In this document: positions 5,544-5,998 of the stretch, piece after piece
Position numbering within the stretch: position 1 is the stretch's first letter
Layout: the number at the start of each line of letters is the position of its first letter
Source: Deinococcus sp.
Lineage (GTDB): Bacteria; Deinococcota; Deinococci; JACQHA01
Direction of reading: 5' to 3'
Assembly: GCA_016199255.1 (NCBI GenBank)
Contig: JACQHA010000334.1
Location: forward strand, 1-5,998
DNA: 5,998 bases
Made by a program: the position numbers and the translations under genes
Notes under the pieces: model-generated
Told to the model about the DNA's origin: nothing
Seen by the model: the letters and a program-made list of their open reading frames with translations, nothing else
The model's database searches: none

Positions 5544-5998
5544 AGGTGAAAAGGGGCGTCATGGCTAGCTTCTTTACCGCTGCTTTCATTTCCTTCTCAG
5601 ATGGGGTGGCCTGGAAGCGGCTGGCAGCGTCTAGCACCTTGGGCAGGAGATGAATGTCTCCTACAGTATTGAGGAAGATGCCCGGCTGGCTCAGTGCCCA
5701 GTGCACTGCCCGGTCAATGTCAGCCTGCTCCTCCAGCGGTTCATACCAGGTGGCACGGATTTGCGGCTTGTCGCCCCAGGGCCCCCGGGTAATGGACTTG
5801 ATAGTCTGCACCGCTATATTACGCTGCTGGCACAGGGCTAAGAGGGCCTGGAAATCGCTGGCGTATTGGGGATTCTGCATCATCGGGTAGTTGTAGGGCA
5901 GCAGCACCGAGTCGAAGGCAAAGCGTTCCAGGCTGCGCCGGTGCATGGCAGCTATGGTGGTGCCGTGGCCGGTTACGCCCACAAAGCGCACCAGCCCC
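5542..5998 (-). CDS. Aldo/keto reductase, C-terminal part (5' end beyond window)
   Basis: About 152 codons are visible, ending at TAG 5542-5544. The frame stays open to the right edge (codons for G, L precede [10 protein letters not shown]), so a GTG at 5989-5991 is internal, not the start. The sequence [10 protein letters not shown] followed by [11 protein letters not shown] corresponds to beta-strands 6-7 of the TIM barrel in aldo/keto reductases, including the family's conserved Tyr-Asn after a strand. AVQTIKSI and [18 protein letters not shown] resemble the barrel's last strands and the NADPH-binding end, as in the aldo/keto reductase-like oxidoreductases of Chloroflexota and Firmicutes. 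The catalytic Asp-Tyr-Lys-His residues would lie outside the window. These enzymes interconvert carbonyls and alcohols. It is the most upstream visible gene of the dehydrogenase-kinase operon. Its substrate is unknown. Confidence 0.87.
   Translation of the reverse strand, partial: GLVRFVGVTGHGTTIAAMHRRSLERFAFDSVLLPYNYPMMQNPQYASDFQALLALCQQRNIAVQTIKSITRGPWGDKPQIRATWYEPLEEQADIDRAVHWALSQPGIFLNTVGDIHLLPKVLDAASRFQATPSEKEMKAAVKKLAMTPLFT

Noticed and set aside
5989..5991. GTG as the true start of the aldo/keto reductase
   Set aside because: The frame remains open to the window edge, and the protein begins mid-barrel at strand 6, so the real start must lie outside.

Overview
This GC-rich (roughly 60% G+C by eye), densely packed bacterial window looks like a carbohydrate or polyol uptake-and-catabolism locus. 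Short gaps, overlapping genes, GTG and TTG starts with good Shine-Dalgarno sequences and the protein styles suggest a Chloroflexota (Anaerolineae/Caldilineae-like) genome. That assignment rests on general resemblance, not on a marker gene.

Layout, left to right. Positions 1-592 (minus strand) hold the N-terminal 197 residues of a MalF/UgpA-type sugar ABC permease, cut by the window edge. Positions 637-1869 (minus) encode its family-1 extracellular solute-binding protein. A strong GC-rich hairpin (601-627) lies between them. Upstream on the same strand is a stand-alone 142-residue Ig-like beta-sandwich protein of unknown function (1954-2382). Positions 2383-2530 form a divergent intergenic region with a perfect 7-bp inverted repeat. 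On the plus strand, a two-helix mini membrane protein (2531-2788) overlaps by four bases a GTG-started Dabb (stress-responsive A/B barrel) protein (2785-3078). The Dabb stop codon overlaps, tail to tail, the stop codon of an FGGY carbohydrate kinase (3075-4484, minus). The kinase sits one base downstream of a zinc-dependent MDR polyol/alcohol dehydrogenase (4486-5532, minus), which follows 9 bases after an aldo/keto reductase whose N-terminal part lies beyond the right edge (5542-5998, minus).

How they may work together (inference): the binding protein and permease import a sugar or polyol, with a second permease probably left of the window. The aldo/keto reductase and the dehydrogenase interconvert alcohol and carbonyl forms, and the FGGY kinase traps the resulting sugar as a phosphate. 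The substrate cannot be read from this sequence. The kinase lacks the Met-His-Gly substrate motif of classical xylulokinases, and the dehydrogenase lacks the usual Ser/Thr next to its zinc cysteine, so textbook labels such as xylulokinase or sorbitol dehydrogenase should be avoided.

The window is mostly an ordinary catabolic region. I see no CRISPR array, RNA gene, transposase or phage gene. The less ordinary points are the coupled membrane-peptide/Dabb pair, the orphan Ig-like gene beside the transporter, the hairpin inside the transporter operon, a cysteine-free non-lipoprotein binding protein, and the atypical active-site motifs of the two enzymes.
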